In this document: piece by piece, positions 33,704-45,449 of the stretch
Numbering within the stretch: the stretch's first letter is position 1
How the letters are laid out: each line of letters begins with the position of its first letter
Assembly: GCA_012184525.1 (NCBI GenBank)
Contig: WOFQ01000009.1
Coordinates: forward strand, 620,001-684,000
DNA length: 64,000 nucleotides
Source of the DNA: Xenoacremonium recifei
Taxonomy: Eukaryota > Ascomycota > Sordariomycetes > Hypocreales > Nectriaceae
Reading direction: 5' to 3'
Position numbers and translations under genes: made by a program
Notes under the pieces: model-generated
What the model was told of the DNA's origin: nothing
Database searches by the model: none
The model's input: the letters and a program-made list of their open reading frames with translations, nothing else

Positions 33704-34351
33704 ATGGCTCTAGCTCAGAATCGCCTCCAGGAGGAGAGGTGAGGCTTCATCAACGACTTCGCGGTATCGAACCGAAGGCTCATAGCAGGATAGGAAACAG
33801 TGGCGCCGAGACCACCCCTTCGGATTCTTTGCGAAACCAGCTCGCACGAAGGAAGGCGTCCTCGATCTGAAGAACTGGGAATGTGGAATCCCTGGAAAGG
33901 ACAAGACTATCTGGGCGGGTGGCCTGTTCAAGCTGAACATCAGCTTCCCCGAAGGTGAGTGCGAGACGGCGTCATGGCGCATGCGACACCAACGCTGACT
34001 GCATCTGCAGAATATCCGACGAAGCCCCCTAAGTGTGAGTTTCTGAAACCCCCCAAAACCTGTGCGTTGAACATCCCCCTGACTAGAATCCTAGGCAAAT
34101 TCGTTCCCCCTCTGTTTCATCCCAACGTTTACCCGTCCGGAACAGTCTGCCTATCTATCCTCAACGAAGAAGAGGCATGGAAGCCGGCCATCACGGTGAA
34201 GCAGATCTTGTTGGGCATCCAGGACCTGCTCAACGACCCGAACCCCGAGTCTCCTGCCCAGGCAGAGGCCTACAACCTCTTCAAACGTGATCGAGCCGAG
34301 TACGAGAAGCGGATTCGCAGGGTAGTTCGCGATAACCCGCCACCGCAATGA
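33704..34351 (+). CDS. ubc9: SUMO-conjugating enzyme E2 (Ubc9)
   Basis: Exons 33704..33738, 33794..33954, 34011..34034 and 34095..34351 sum to 477 bases and give 158 residues, the usual Ubc9 length. N-terminal MALAQNRLQEERKQWRRDHP is the SUMO-E2 signature start. The active-site Cys is in YPSGTVCLSILNEE. WKPAITVKQILLGIQDLL and the C-terminal RAEYEKRIRR helix are conserved. The enzyme takes SUMO from the Aos1/Uba2 E1 and passes it to lysines in nuclear targets. The third exon is only 24 bases and is fixed by phase and by the KPPKC|KF junction. Confidence 0.96.
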
Positions 34352-35446
34352 TCTGGCAGGAAACCGAGACGGGGCGTGGGAGTCTTTCAGCTAGGATTTT
34401 TCATTAAGGTCTGGGTACGGCGTTTGCGGTGCAATACCAAGGCGGAATGATTGCGTAATATTTGATTGAGGAAAAACGGAGATGGAGGACGAGCGAATTC
34501 ACGACGTTTGACGACGATACAGAAACGGCACGGCGTGGAAGAGCGGTTATTTGTTTAGGTATAAACGTGGGATAGGCAGGCAGGGCTGTGTTCTTAGTTG
34601 GGGGTTCTCGCAGGACTCTTCTAAAGTTTTCTAGAGGGCGACAATCCCACATAGCGTGACTGCAGTTGAATCTCAAGCGTACTTCAGCAGGTATCTGATC
34701 TCAATCCCGTGGAGACGAGTGACAAGTGATGAGTGGAGGAGCATATGTTAGTCAAGACCTGCGGTCATTAGGCCAGCTGCGTCTCTCTTCAACTGCAATT
34801 AACTCTGCGATGCAGCGCCAACCCCCGCGTTGCCATTGCTCGCATGACCTGGGCTGAGCGCGCCGTTCGCCATCCCACGATGTCCGTGGCGGGCTTGCAG
34901 GAGAAGCAATTGCAGAACAGAGGGTTACCCAAGTGTATCGAGTAGCCGTCACTCCAGTTACCTCGGAAGAAGCAAATAAATTCATGACGAGAGTTGCCGT
35001 CCTTATCGGCGCGACAGGTTGTGTAATTGGACGCAGAGGCAGATTGTGCTGCGGCAGCCAATGGAGGGGTGCGAATTACAAGCCGAAGTCGGCCATGATG
35101 GGGTTCCAGATGCGATTGACTAACACGTTGAGTCGCTGCAATGCGACGTGCCTGACAGCAGCAAATGGAGCAGGCCCAGCTAGAGCCCCGGCAGCAGCCC
35201 GACAGCGCTGATAGATAGCGGCTCAACCACTAAATGCAACTGCCCGGCCCATCGCTATCAGCGCAAAGGCGGGAAGGCGCCCGCCACTTGGAGAGCTTCC
35301 ACTTTTTTTCTGCTCCGACGGTGGAGAGAATGAGTTCGGGATGACTCCTCTCTGCCCTTCTTAAGATTCCTCTGTCCTGTTCTCGCCGGGCCGGCTTCTT
35401 CCTCTCCTCCTCCAACCCCTACGAAACCGTTGCAACCGCCGTCATC
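34352..35446. promoter_or_regulatory. Upstream region of asparagine synthetase with a TGACTC element
   Basis: About 1.1 kb. The sequence ATGACTCC at 35341..35348 contains TGACTC, the core bound by Gcn4/CPC1-type bZIP factors of cross-pathway control, 100 bases before the start codon. Asparagine synthetase is a known target class in fungi. Two antisense open frames at 34752-35226 show no family resemblance and are not called. Confidence 0.45.
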
Positions 35447-37767
35447 ATGTGTGGCATCTTTGCTTGTCATCGGTGAGTCGCTCCACCAATCCCAATCGCC
35501 GCCTGTCCTGCGTGCTGCTGCGCGCGCGTGTGCGCATGGAACATGGATTTTGGCAGCAATTATTTTTTCGGGGTGTGATCGCATGGAGGGGCAAGCAACC
35601 CCGCCATGGCTGTTCTGTTCACCTCATGATTGATTGAGTCCCCGCGAAAAAGTTTGGGCTTGTTACTGACTGCGAGCGAAGTCATCCCGACGTCCAAAAG
35701 TTCAAGCCCACCGCCCTGCGGCTTGCGAAACAGTAAGTTGGTCGAGCAGCCGTTTGATCTGCCGTTGGCGCCCCGTTTTAACCTCGAATCGCTGCAGAAT
35801 CCGCCATCGCGGTCCCGATTGGAGTGAGTTTCCTTGCCCCGATTGCTGCTCCGAGCGCGCAAAGGCTAACTCACATGTGCAGGTGGAAGCGTCATCGCCA
35901 ACCATACCAGTAGGTCAATTGGTCTCCAGCGCGCGAGATACGGCTGAATTGACCCTCCCATCTAGTCCTCTGCCATGAGCGTCTCAGCATTGTCGGTGTT
36001 GGTGAGTTGTTGAGCCCTTTGCGTCTCGTCCGGCCTCGGCTAACCTAATTGACCTGGACAGAGTCTGGTGCTCAGCCCTTGACCAACGCGGACGACTCCA
36101 TCATCCTTGCTGTCAACGGAGAAATCTACAACCACCGACTGATCCGAAAGCACTTGAAGCACAAGTACCACTTCAAGACTACCTCGGACTGTGAGGTCGT
36201 CATTCCTCTGGTAAGACGACCCCTTGATAGCCTGACTCACTTACGAGTGGGGGATGTGAACATTGAGCTCATAGAGGATGTCTATAGTACGAGGAGTATG
36301 ATACCGATGCCCCGAGCCATCTCGATGGCATGTTCTCCTTCGTCCTCTACGACAAGAAGCAGGACCGCACCATTGCCGCCCGCGACCCCATCGGCATCAC
36401 CACCCTCTACCAGGGCTGGTCCTCCACCGAGCCTGGCACCGTCTACTTCGCCTCGGAGCTCAAGTGCCTGCACACCGTCTGCGACAAGATCGTCGCTTTC
36501 CCGCCCGGCCATGTCTACGACTCCAAGACGGGCGAGACCAAGCGCTACTTCAACCCCTCGTGGTGGAACGCCTCCAAGGTCCCCTCCACGCCCGTCGACT
36601 ACAAGGCCCTCCGAGCTTCCCTGGAGAAGGCTGTGCGCAAGCGACTGATGGCTGAGGTTCCCTACGGTGTTCTCCTGTCTGGTGGTCTCGACTCGAGCTT
36701 GGTCGCCTCCATTGCCCAGCGCGAGACCTTGCGACAGAGACAGAAGGCCCTCGAGGCCAACGGCGGCGTTGAGCCCACCTTCAACCCCGATATTGGTGAG
36801 GGTCTGGTCGGTATTGACGACGACGATCACCTCGATACCGTTACCTACCTTCCCCAGCTCAACTCCTTCTCCATTGGCCTGCCCGGCTCCCCTGACAACG
36901 AGGCTGCCATGAAGGTCGCCAAGTTCCTCGGCACCCGACATCACGTCATGACTTTCACCATTGAGGACGGTCTTAACGCCCTTTCCGATGTTATCTACCA
37001 CCTCGAGACCTACGACGTCACTACCATCCGAGCCTCCACCCCCATGTACCTCCTCTCACGCAAGATCAAGGCTATGGGTATCAAGATGGTGTTGAGTGGT
37101 GAGGGTAGCGACGAGATCTTTGGCGGGTACCTCTACTTCCACGCTGCTCCCGACAAGAAGGCCTTCCACGAGGAGTGTGTGCGCCGTGTCAAGAACCTGC
37201 ACTTGGCCGACTGCCTGCGAGCCAACAAGTCTACCTCGGCCTGGGGCCTCGAGGCGCGTGTGCCCTTCCTGGACAAGGAGTTCCTCGAGATGTCGATGAA
37301 CATTGATCCTCAGGACAAGATGATCACCAAGGAGAAGCTGGAGAAGTACATCCTCCGAAAGGCGTTTGACACGACCGATGAGCCCGAGACCGAGCCCTAC
37401 CTTCCCGACAGCATCTTGTGGCGACAGAAGGAGCAGTTCTCTGACGGTGTTGGCTACGGGTGGATTGATGCGCTCAAGGACAACGCCGAGCAGCAGGTGA
37501 CGGACGAGATGATGAAGAACCCCAAGCCCGAGTGGGGAGACGATATTCCTGATACCAAGGAGGCGTACTGGTACCGCTGCATGTTTGACGAGCACTTCCC
37601 CCCTCACTGCGCGTCAACAGTCGAGCGATGGACGCCGACGTGGTCAAAACAGACAGACCCCAGTGGCCGGTAAGTTCAAGTATATGCCAGTGTCAGATTG
37701 TATGAAGCTAATGAAGTGTCACAGTGCCATCTCGATTCACCAGGCGAAATACAACGACGCTGCTTAA
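35447..37767 (+). CDS. asn2: Asparagine synthetase (glutamine-hydrolysing)
   Basis: Eight exons: 35447..35472, 35682..35732, 35798..35823, 35883..35909, 35966..36001, 36062..36210, 36288..37669, 37725..37767. They sum to 1740 bases and give 579 residues. Translation begins MCGIFACHR; Cys2 is the N-terminal nucleophile of the class II glutaminase domain, with RHRGPDWSG and VGVESGAQPL as further family blocks. The synthetase half carries the pyrophosphate loop VLLSGGLDSSLVASIA, then SFSIGLPGSPD and GEGSDEIFGGYLYFH. It converts aspartate, glutamine and ATP to asparagine in the cytosol. The first five coding exons are tiny (26-51 bases) while the seventh is 1.4 kb, a lopsided but phase-consistent structure. 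Homologues are called asn1 or asn2 by species, so the symbol is approximate. Confidence 0.95.
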
Positions 37768-38829
37768 TGGGTGCCGGCTATGGGTCTGGTTGGAGTCGAA
37801 GGCAGGTTCCTTTTGTATGTTTACTTGGCGATATAAAAGCATCTCTCCAGGCTATTTTATGCGGTCAAAGAGACGAAAAAGGCGTCATGATGGATTGGTT
37901 AGCTGTAGAAGGCGGAAGGAGTCGCTGAAAAAAAGAAATTCCACATATATCATGCGTTTTAGGGGCATGCCGTTGTGAGCTGTCGTTCGGATCGCTTCTG
38001 TGAGAGTTCGACCCCTGGGCATTTTCGAGAGATCAGGAGACCAAATGGCGACAGCGTCCAATCAGCAACTGGGATGATCACAGAGATGGTTCACGCGGGG
38101 AGACGAGCTCAACAAAAATTTGGAGTCGTCTAGTAACAACAGCTCGACTCTAGAGGCGTCACGAGGCCCCGTTAGCTCCTTGAGAGTTTATGCGGTGACG
38201 ATGCGAAGGGTCGTTTTGGTTTGACGAGTACTCGGCATTGACGTGACTAATCGGGAACAATTACAGGCCAAGTGTTCATCCATGGTCTCTGCATGAACTC
38301 GAGTCTCTATCATGCAAATTCCCGTCGCCAACTGTCGGCATCCGCATTGTCAGAGTCGATCAACTGCCGCCAGCGAGTTCTACTGCATCAGCTCATTTCC
38401 CGCCTGCTGTGCCCTCGTCCATTCTCGCTCTCCACGTGGGGCCCGCTTTGGGAATAGCCTCCCGCAGCCCGACATCAGCCGACCCGACCTGGCAACTTAG
38501 GCCTGAGGCAAGGAGGCTAGCACTGTAAAAGCCGCTATAGCAGGTGCCCTGTAAACGCCCCCCAACAACGTCTGCGGCGCCCAGGCAGGTACGCCTTGAG
38601 CACGGTTCAGCACCTTCCCGGCCCAATTGACGGGCTGGCATAACATTTTCTACGGGGCCATCTCCTCGCCAGCGCCAGCGCGTCACTCACGGGGCCTTCT
38701 CCCAGCTTCTTCCTCCCTCCTCCTCATTCATCTCCCCCCGTCCATCCATCCATCCATCCGCCCATTCCCATTCTCTCCCAATAACCACCCTTCGAGACAG
38801 CTTCATCCGCATCTCTATCCACCGCCAAA
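37768..38829. other. Intergenic before the porin gene
   Basis: About 1.06 kb; no gene seen. The last 150 bases are C/T-rich and contain a (TCCA)n run. Confidence 0.5.
38741..38759 (+). repeat. (TCCA)n tetranucleotide tract in the porin 5' leader
   Basis: Nearly five perfect units in a pyrimidine-rich stretch 70-90 bases before the start codon. Confidence 0.85.
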
Positions 38830-40343
38830 ATGTCTGTCCCCGCCTTCTCCGACATTGCCAAGCCGGCCAACGACGTATGCGCTCTCCTGCCAGCTCCCGC
38901 TTGCTGCTCGCTCTGCTGACCTCGGGATCTTTTTTTGCGCCGTTTTATAGCTCCTCAACAAGGACTTCTACCACCTCTCGGCCACCACCTTCGAGTTCAA
39001 GGACACCGCTCCCAATGGCGTCGCCTTCAAGGTGACTGGCAAGTCCAGCCACGAGAAGGCTACCTCTGCTGCTGTACGTTTTTGCCCCTGCCTCTTCGTC
39101 AATGGCTCGGCGTTGTCGCGCAACGGCTGGTGACGGCTGCTGGCGCTGTTTGTGCTCTCGGCTGCTACTCGGGCAACAACGGGTATCTGTTCATGAGCTT
39201 GCCGCACCTCAGGCGCAGCTCCGTCGGCCTGCAATTGACTTGGCCGAGTCACGACGAGGGTCTCCTTGATGGTGTTCAATGCGCTGACTGACATGCTTCA
39301 CCGCAACAGATTGAGGGCAAATACACCGACAAGCCTACCGGTACGGCCTCCTCCCAATCCTCATCGGCGTCCTCGTCCGCTTCGAGCTCGCCTTGGTCAC
39401 TCTCACCACCTCCCACACCCTCAGCAGCCAGCACCAGCACCAGCACTTCTACTCCCCCGCCGCTGAAGCGCTCTCGCTCGCGTCGCCTGCGCCCGAGCCG
39501 CAAGACTTTGCCCTCCATCTCCGTCACGCGAATCGCTCTCCCAGACACGGGCTGGCCCGTTGAATTTGCGACGGTCTTCCAACCCGGCTTTGCACAGGTG
39601 CTAATGTACTACGTTCGCACAGGCCTCACCCTCACCCAGACCTGGAACACTGCCAACGCCCTCGACACCAAGATCGAGGTCTCCGACTCGCTCGCCAAGG
39701 GCCTGAAGCTCGAGGGTCTCTTCAACTTCCTCCCCGCCACTGCTGCCAAGGGTGCCAAGTTCAACCTGCACTTCAAGCAGCCCGGCTTCCACGGCCGTGC
39801 CTTCTTCGACCTCCTCAAGGGCCCCGTCGCCAACGTCGATGCCGTTGTCGGCCACGAGGGCTTCCTGGCCGGTGCCAGCGCCGGCTACGACGCCAACAAG
39901 GCTGCCCTGACCGCCTACAGCGCTGCCGTCGGTTACGCTGCGCCCCAGTACAGCGCCGCCATCACCGCCTCGGACAACCTGAGCGTTTTCGCTGCCTCTT
40001 ACTACCACAAGGTCAACAGCCAGGTTGAGGCTGGTGCCAAGGCTACCTGGAACTCCAAGACCGGCAACACCGTCGGCCTTGAGGTTGCCTCCAAGTACCG
40101 CATCGACCCCGTCTCCTTCGCCAAGGTTTGTTGGGAATTGTTACCGAGTCGCTCTGTCGCGAGACGATGGCTGACCCCTATTTCTCTTTACAGGTCAAGA
40201 TCAACGACCGAGGTATCGCTGCCCTCGCCTACAACGTCCTCCTTCGTGAGGGTGTCACCCTGGGTCTCGGTGGCTCTTTCGACACCCAGAAGCTCGACCA
40301 GGCTACCCACAAGCTCGGTGCCAGCTTCACCTTCGAGGGTTAA
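38830..40343 (+). CDS. por1: Mitochondrial outer-membrane porin (VDAC)
   Basis: Exons 38830..38874, 38951..39073, 39310..39340, 39623..40125 and 40194..40343 sum to 852 bases and give 283 residues, exactly the usual VDAC length. The N-terminus MSVPAFSDIAKPANDLLNKD forms the conserved pore helix. GLKLEGLFNFLP and YRIDPVSFAKVKINDRG are fungal porin strands, and the C-terminal KLGASFTFEG ends the barrel. The protein is a 19-strand beta-barrel channel for metabolites between cytosol and intermembrane space. Introns two (236 bases) and three (282 bases) are long for this genome. The third exon is just 31 bases; splice phases and the KPTG|LTLTQTW junction support it. Confidence 0.96.
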
Positions 40344-40661
40344 ATCGTGTTATATCTCTAGCCTCTCTTCCTCGCTTGGATCTACCTCCCCTCCAGAGCT
40401 GGCTGTTCGCCCCAGCGGCTCGTGTACCTTAGCTCACACTCACAGTCTTGCATTGCGGTGGACTCTCGGATGTAGATTATCTCCCCAAAATCAAATCTTG
40501 AAAATAATATTGCTCGGCGATTTGCTTGATCCTTATAAGTCTATAACTTGGGTGAAGTCTCCTGTACTGTTTCCCGAATCCTGCCCGAGATCTAATCCGT
40601 TCCGTTCCGTCTCATCCTCTCCTCGCCATAATCCCCCTAAATATACATGTCTATAAACGCC
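40344..40661. other. Convergent 3' flank, nothing further seen
   Basis: 318 bases between the stops of the porin and J-protein genes. Confidence 0.5.
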
Positions 40662-41635
40662 CTACTGCTCCCGCTTGCTTGTCTTCCCCAACCGTAGAAA
40701 CTGCATATACACCAACGGCGCCAGAATCGTCGCCGCCAAAATCCCCGTCACGATGAAGAAGTGCCCCGCCACACTGCCCTCCGCCGCCGCATCCTCCACG
40801 CCCATCGCCCGCCGCACGCGCTGCGAGCGTTTTTGGTCTTCCCGCGTCTGCGTGCGTCCATGGCCATGGCGGTCGAAGTGCGGTGCTGCCCCTGGACGGT
40901 GGAACGGATCGGACCCGGGGCCCATGCCGGCTTCGTGAGCGTATGACCACGGATCGGCGTGCGAAGCTCCAGCACTATGCGAAGCATGCGATGTCCCCGA
41001 ACCGTGATGGTGCGCCCCCGTGCTCTCCTCATGCGCAGCCCGCCTCTTCTCCGCCTGCTCGCCCCAACCCCCACTGCGATAGAAACTCGGCGGCGGGCCG
41101 CGAAACGTCCCCCGTCTGCGCGACAAGCCTGAGGGCGAGCGGCCGCCGGCGGGGTTGGTGCTGTGGTAGGAGGCGCCGCGGGGGTTGTGGTGGTGATGGT
41201 GGTGGTGCAGGCGGAGGACGTCGCGGTCGTAGGCGGCGCGGTGGGACGGGTCGGAGAGGATGCGGTAGGATTCGGAGAGGAGGGCGAAGGAGTGTGCGGC
41301 GTGTGGGTTGGAGGGGTTGTGGTCGGGGTGGTGGGATTTGGAGAGGGCGTAGAAGGATCTGGGAGAGTCAGTTTCGTCGCCATCATACTTCCACACACAT
41401 CTTATATAGAACCCATGGGAGGGGAGACACCGTACTTTTTGATCTCCGCATGCGACGCATCATGCCTCAACCCCAACCGCTCATAATGATTCTGGCCCTG
41501 CGCCACAACATGCTGCTTCCCATCACCGCTGCCCAAACCCCCCGAGCTTCGAAACCCTCGCGCGTGCCGACACCGGAGCTCTGCGCCCGGCCGCAGGGCG
41601 TGCAGCAGCGACGGCGGCGCGGGACGATACGGCAT
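40662..41635 (-). CDS. Mitochondrial-type J-domain protein with C-terminal membrane segment
   Basis: Exons (minus strand) 41436..41635 and 40662..41358 sum to 897 bases and give 298 residues. The N-terminal 45 residues are rich in Arg, Leu and Ser with few acids and look like a mitochondrial presequence. The J domain follows (NHYERLGLRHDASHAEIKK, then SKSHHPDHNP with the HPD tripeptide, then ALLSESYRILSDP). The middle contains a run of seven His residues and other His/Gly/Ser-rich low complexity. Near the C-terminus one hydrophobic segment (FFIVTGILAATILAPLVYMQF) suggests a membrane anchor. J-proteins recruit and stimulate Hsp70. Here the partner would be mitochondrial Hsp70 or an outer-surface Hsp70, depending on topology. 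The exact yeast counterpart is not clear to me. Confidence 0.85.
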
Positions 41636-42145
41636 GCCTCATCACGGGAGGGGGACGATGGAGGAGAAATGCTGTGAGGTTTTGTGGCAGAAGGTTGAGG
41701 AAGAGAGAGGTTTTGGGGGGGGAGAGGGAGCTGCGGTGATGTAATGGATGGGCGGCGGAGCTTGGGTATGCAGGGTCTGGATATGCCAGTATCGGGGCGG
41801 CGAGGATCTGATAAGATGCGGGAGATGGGATGAAAGGTGGTGCGATGCAATGTGCAAGGCGTACCATGTCACATTGCATCCTTTCTCCGAGAATCCAGAC
41901 TTGCTCATTTAGCAGACATATGTTCGTCTTTCAATGCTAGCACACTTATTGCCCAAATTGCCACTTTACAACATTGATCCTATATACCTTGACCTACCTT
42001 ACCTAGAAATGACCCGGAGACACATATATATATATATATCCAAAAATCTTGCCTCCCTCTAATTCCAGCTCTTTCTGAGTGTGCTGGCCTGCTCACTGGA
42101 TATTCCTCCTTTAAATCACTTGTACAGATGCTATCTCACTCAACT
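41636..42145. other. Intergenic, no gene seen
   Basis: About 510 bases containing the J-protein promoter and the terminator of the GH47 gene, with a (TA)n tract at 42023-42039. Confidence 0.5.
42023..42039 (+). repeat. (TA)n tract
   Basis: Perfect TA repeat in the 3' flank of the GH47 gene. Confidence 0.85.
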
Positions 42146-43906
42146 CTACTTCCTCCCCGGCCGCTTCACCGGATGCGCCTCCGTATTGAACACCCAATCG
42201 TCGAGGCTCACCAACTTGTCGTCCTCGAAGATGAGGTAAAAGTACTTGACCGTCTCTCCGAGCCAGAAAGTCTAGTTGAAGTCCATTAGCGTCTGGTTCT
42301 TATTGGCATTGTGTTGAATCTCAACAAAACTCACCTCCATAGAATCATCCTTGGAGCTCGCGTGACGCCTCACGTCATGGATGGCCGCAAAAGCCAGCTC
42401 CGTCTCGGCCTCCTTCACGATGCCCTCCCACATGCGCCAGGCTGCGTCCCGCCACTTCTGGTCACCCGTGATGCGCCACATGTAGAAGACGCTCTCAATG
42501 GCCTCGGGGCGTAGCAGGTATCGCGTGTCCCGCACGCGGATGAAGCCATCGGGCAAGTCACTCCCGCGACTCTTAGCCTTGCTGGCATCGAAGGGACACG
42601 GGGCGTCCATCTTGTCGCAAGGATAAACCTGGCTGATCTCAGGCATGACGTTGGTTGGGAACGAGTCGTAGGCCCAGACGCAGCCGGCTGTCAGCTGCGA
42701 GCCAACCTCCACGTAGTCGTCGCGCTTGAGGAGCTTGCCGGCGAGGGCGTACATGCCACCCGAGAAGCACGTCAGGTGCTGCATCTCAGCCGTCAGGTCG
42801 CTCAATCCCGCATGTGAAACAGCATTGCCTGCCATGAGAATGCTCTCGTCATTGGGGTTCATGGGCTTGAAGAGCAGATGCTCCTTGGTGGCGTCGAGAG
42901 CCGAGACCGTCATCTCGAGATATTCTTCGTCGAGGCCGCCAAGCAGCGCATACATTTTAGGCATATACTCGTACAGCGAGTCGGCGCCGGCGCCAATGGT
43001 GAACTGAGCCGTATCCATCGTTTCCTTGCGGTAGTCCATGATGTGAGGCCACAGCCCGGGCAGGCGCGTCGAGTTCTGGTTCTTATAGAAGAACTGCTTG
43101 AGCCGCTCCGTAGCGTCGTAGTACTTGGGGTCGCCGGTGATCTGCGACAGACGGGTCATCTCGACGCACATGGAACCGCCAGCGGCACCCGACATGCGGT
43201 CATCAGCTTGTTGCTTACCGCTCTTGGCCTTGTCGAAGTACAGCCAGTGCGAGGGCAGGCGGTTGGGCGTATCGTACGTCGCATAAAGCATATCACCCAG
43301 CTCGACGGCTTTAGCCAGCAGGATGGGCTCGCCGGACAGATCATATGCCGCCAGCAGGCCGCCCAGATGGCGGATCGTGACCTCGAACAGGTTCAGGAAC
43401 GAGTCGCTCGTGCGCGCCCAGTCAATGCGGGCCACCTCCTCAACAGCCTTGCGGAAGTCATCTTTAAGGTCCATCATCCACAGCGTGTCGAGTGCATCGA
43501 CAATCTGGGCCGACCAGCCCGACAGACTCTGCTTGCCCTTGCCCGACAGCGGCATCAGCTCGTCCTGGCCCCAGGCGTGCAGCTTGTAGGCGTCCCAGCT
43601 CTTGAGGAAGGCCTTCTTAATGGAGGCTTTGCGGGCACGCGAGCGGTCGTCCTCGCCGGTGGACTTGCCCTGGACGGCGGGTAGGCTCTTGGGCGTGCCG
43701 GAGGGCAGTTGCTTCATGTCGGTGACGGGGTAGAAGACCTGGTTCTGGCTCCAATCATAGCTGCTGGGGTGGTAGACGATGCTGCCGACCTTGCTGGGCG
43801 CGGGGCGGGCGGGCGCGAAGCCATACCAGAGGAAGAGCGAGACGACGGCGAGGACGAAGATGACGATGTAGCGACGACTTATGCGTCCCTGGAGTTGGCC
43901 GAGCAT
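42146..43906 (-). CDS. Class I alpha-1,2-mannosidase (GH47), type II membrane protein
   Basis: Exons (minus strand) 42335..43906 and 42146..42271, with a 63-base intron. From the ATG at 43906 the product is 565 residues. A short cytosolic tail is followed by a signal anchor (YIVIFVLAVVSLFLWYGF) and a Pro-rich stem. The GH47 barrel shows AWGQDELMPLSGKG, LDTLWMMDL, SDSFLNLFEVTIRHLGGLLAAY, GAGADSLYEYMPKMY and RPEAIESVFYMWRITGD. The C-terminal block TFWLGETVKYFYLIF...VFNTEAHP, which holds the Ca2+-binding Thr of the family, is rebuilt across the intron. The enzyme trims alpha-1,2-mannose from N-glycans in the ER or Golgi lumen. An in-frame ATG at 44068 would add 54 Ser/Arg/Pro-rich residues; the inner start is preferred as it gives a normal type II protein. 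Confidence 0.93.
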
Positions 43907-45449
43907 GGCGGCGGGCAGCGGCTCATCGGGGAGCCAAGCTGACGATTGGGAGGACGACGACGACGGTGGCCGGCGCTGCGATCGCGGTCGAGAGGATCGC
44001 CAGCAGGATCCCGGGATTCGACGCTCCGAGATGCCTTGTTCTGCTGGTCTCGATTGGGTGGCAGTCAATGGCTCTCACCAAAGGCTGGGGGCTGAATGTT
44101 GGATGTTGGATGTAACAGGAGAAACGGATCCTGTGTCTGTGTCTGTGTCTGTGTTTCTGTGCCTCTGTCCTCTCCAGGGCCGCTCCTTCCCTGACTGACG
44201 TCGCTCGGGGCAAGAAAGCGTTCCTTCCGTCTCCACGCTGAAGGCGCTTATCCACTGCGACGTAGGCAGTACGTACCCTCTTTTGAGCCCTGGAATTCTC
44301 CGTGTCTCAGCGCCGGACTGCTCAGCCCGAGCCCGCTGAAGTTGCAACTGCTCTGGGAATAGTGCGATATGTAGCCTCATACTGACCAAAGTCCTTTCCA
44401 CAGCCACCACCACCCCGACGATAAAACAGGAGCTGTAAGGAGGGAGGTTCCAGGGACACCGTCGCTCGATCCCATTCTTTATTACGGAGAATGCCCATAT
44501 CAAATCTCGTATTTGTTGATCTATCAAGACGATTACGCGGACACGCAACCAATTTTCCCCTCTGAGAGAGACCTGTCTTATTGCTGAGATCCAATGGCAT
44601 TGAGGCGTCCTTGCTGGCGGTCGATTTATGCTTGTTCCAGGCCCAAACCTTAGGCATGGCACCGATTCCGATCCCGCTCCCGATTCCCGCCACACCACAA
44701 GAACTGATCAGCACACCAATTAAGAGTGACAGCGTTTTGTATCACCATCTTTGTAACATCACTCAAGCTCTACATGGGTAACGTAATAAAGAACGACTCA
44801 GGTTGGATTTCTATAGGTAAACGAGTGACTATAGTTAGTGTCGCAGAAGCATAAATCAGCAATAGCACTCAACGTCAGCGCATCCTCCCCGTGCCATAGG
44901 CTCATGTTGCAATGAAGCCTGGAGCTGGCATCTGCAATCACCCTTTGCTCTTTGGATAGCCCTCGATCAGATCATCGCTGGTGACGACAACCTAGGTGAC
45001 GGCGTCCTCGCTGGCAATCGCAGATATCCTTTGTGAACTCTCTTCAGGCACTCTATCCCCTCCCTTCTTCTCTCCTCCGATCCTCCTCACAACTCAACGA
45101 CAACACCACGATTATCATGACAATCTGCAGCTGGCAGGCCGCTCCGACCTCCCATAACCGCGGTAGACTGAGAAGCTAGTGGTCCAAGGCATTGTTATCA
45201 TCACCACCCGAAGCTCTCTGGTGATGCGTTGCCGAGGATTCGACACGAGATCATCTCCGTCTATCGGACTGACTCGACCCCTTGGGCCCTGACGACCAGG
45301 CGCTCCAGGGGAGCAGGCAGCGGCTTGCTCGCCCACTCTGCAGGTACCAGAGGGCAAGCAACCTGCTCTGCTGCAGCAGAGTCTATGGAATGCAAAACTT
45401 CCTTTTCTTAAATCGCCTTTATGCACAGCATCTTCCCTGGTGTCGTCGC
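43907..45449. other. Intergenic between two minus-strand genes
   Basis: About 1.5 kb. It contains the GH47 promoter side with a CTGTGT hexamer repeat and the 3' flank of UPF1. Several antisense open frames occur but none shows a family motif. Confidence 0.5.
44131..44161 (+). repeat. (CTGTGT)n hexanucleotide repeat
   Basis: Four near-perfect CTGTGT units upstream of the GH47 gene. Confidence 0.85.

Noticed and set aside
34752..35226. Minus-strand open frames upstream of asparagine synthetase
   Set aside because: No family motif, low-complexity composition, and they occupy a promoter region.
37990..38030. B-box-like AGTTCGACCCC
   Set aside because: No cloverleaf can be drawn around it on either strand.
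42878..43684. 268-codon open frame antisense to GH47
   Set aside because: Explained by the strong codon bias of the mannosidase on the other strand.
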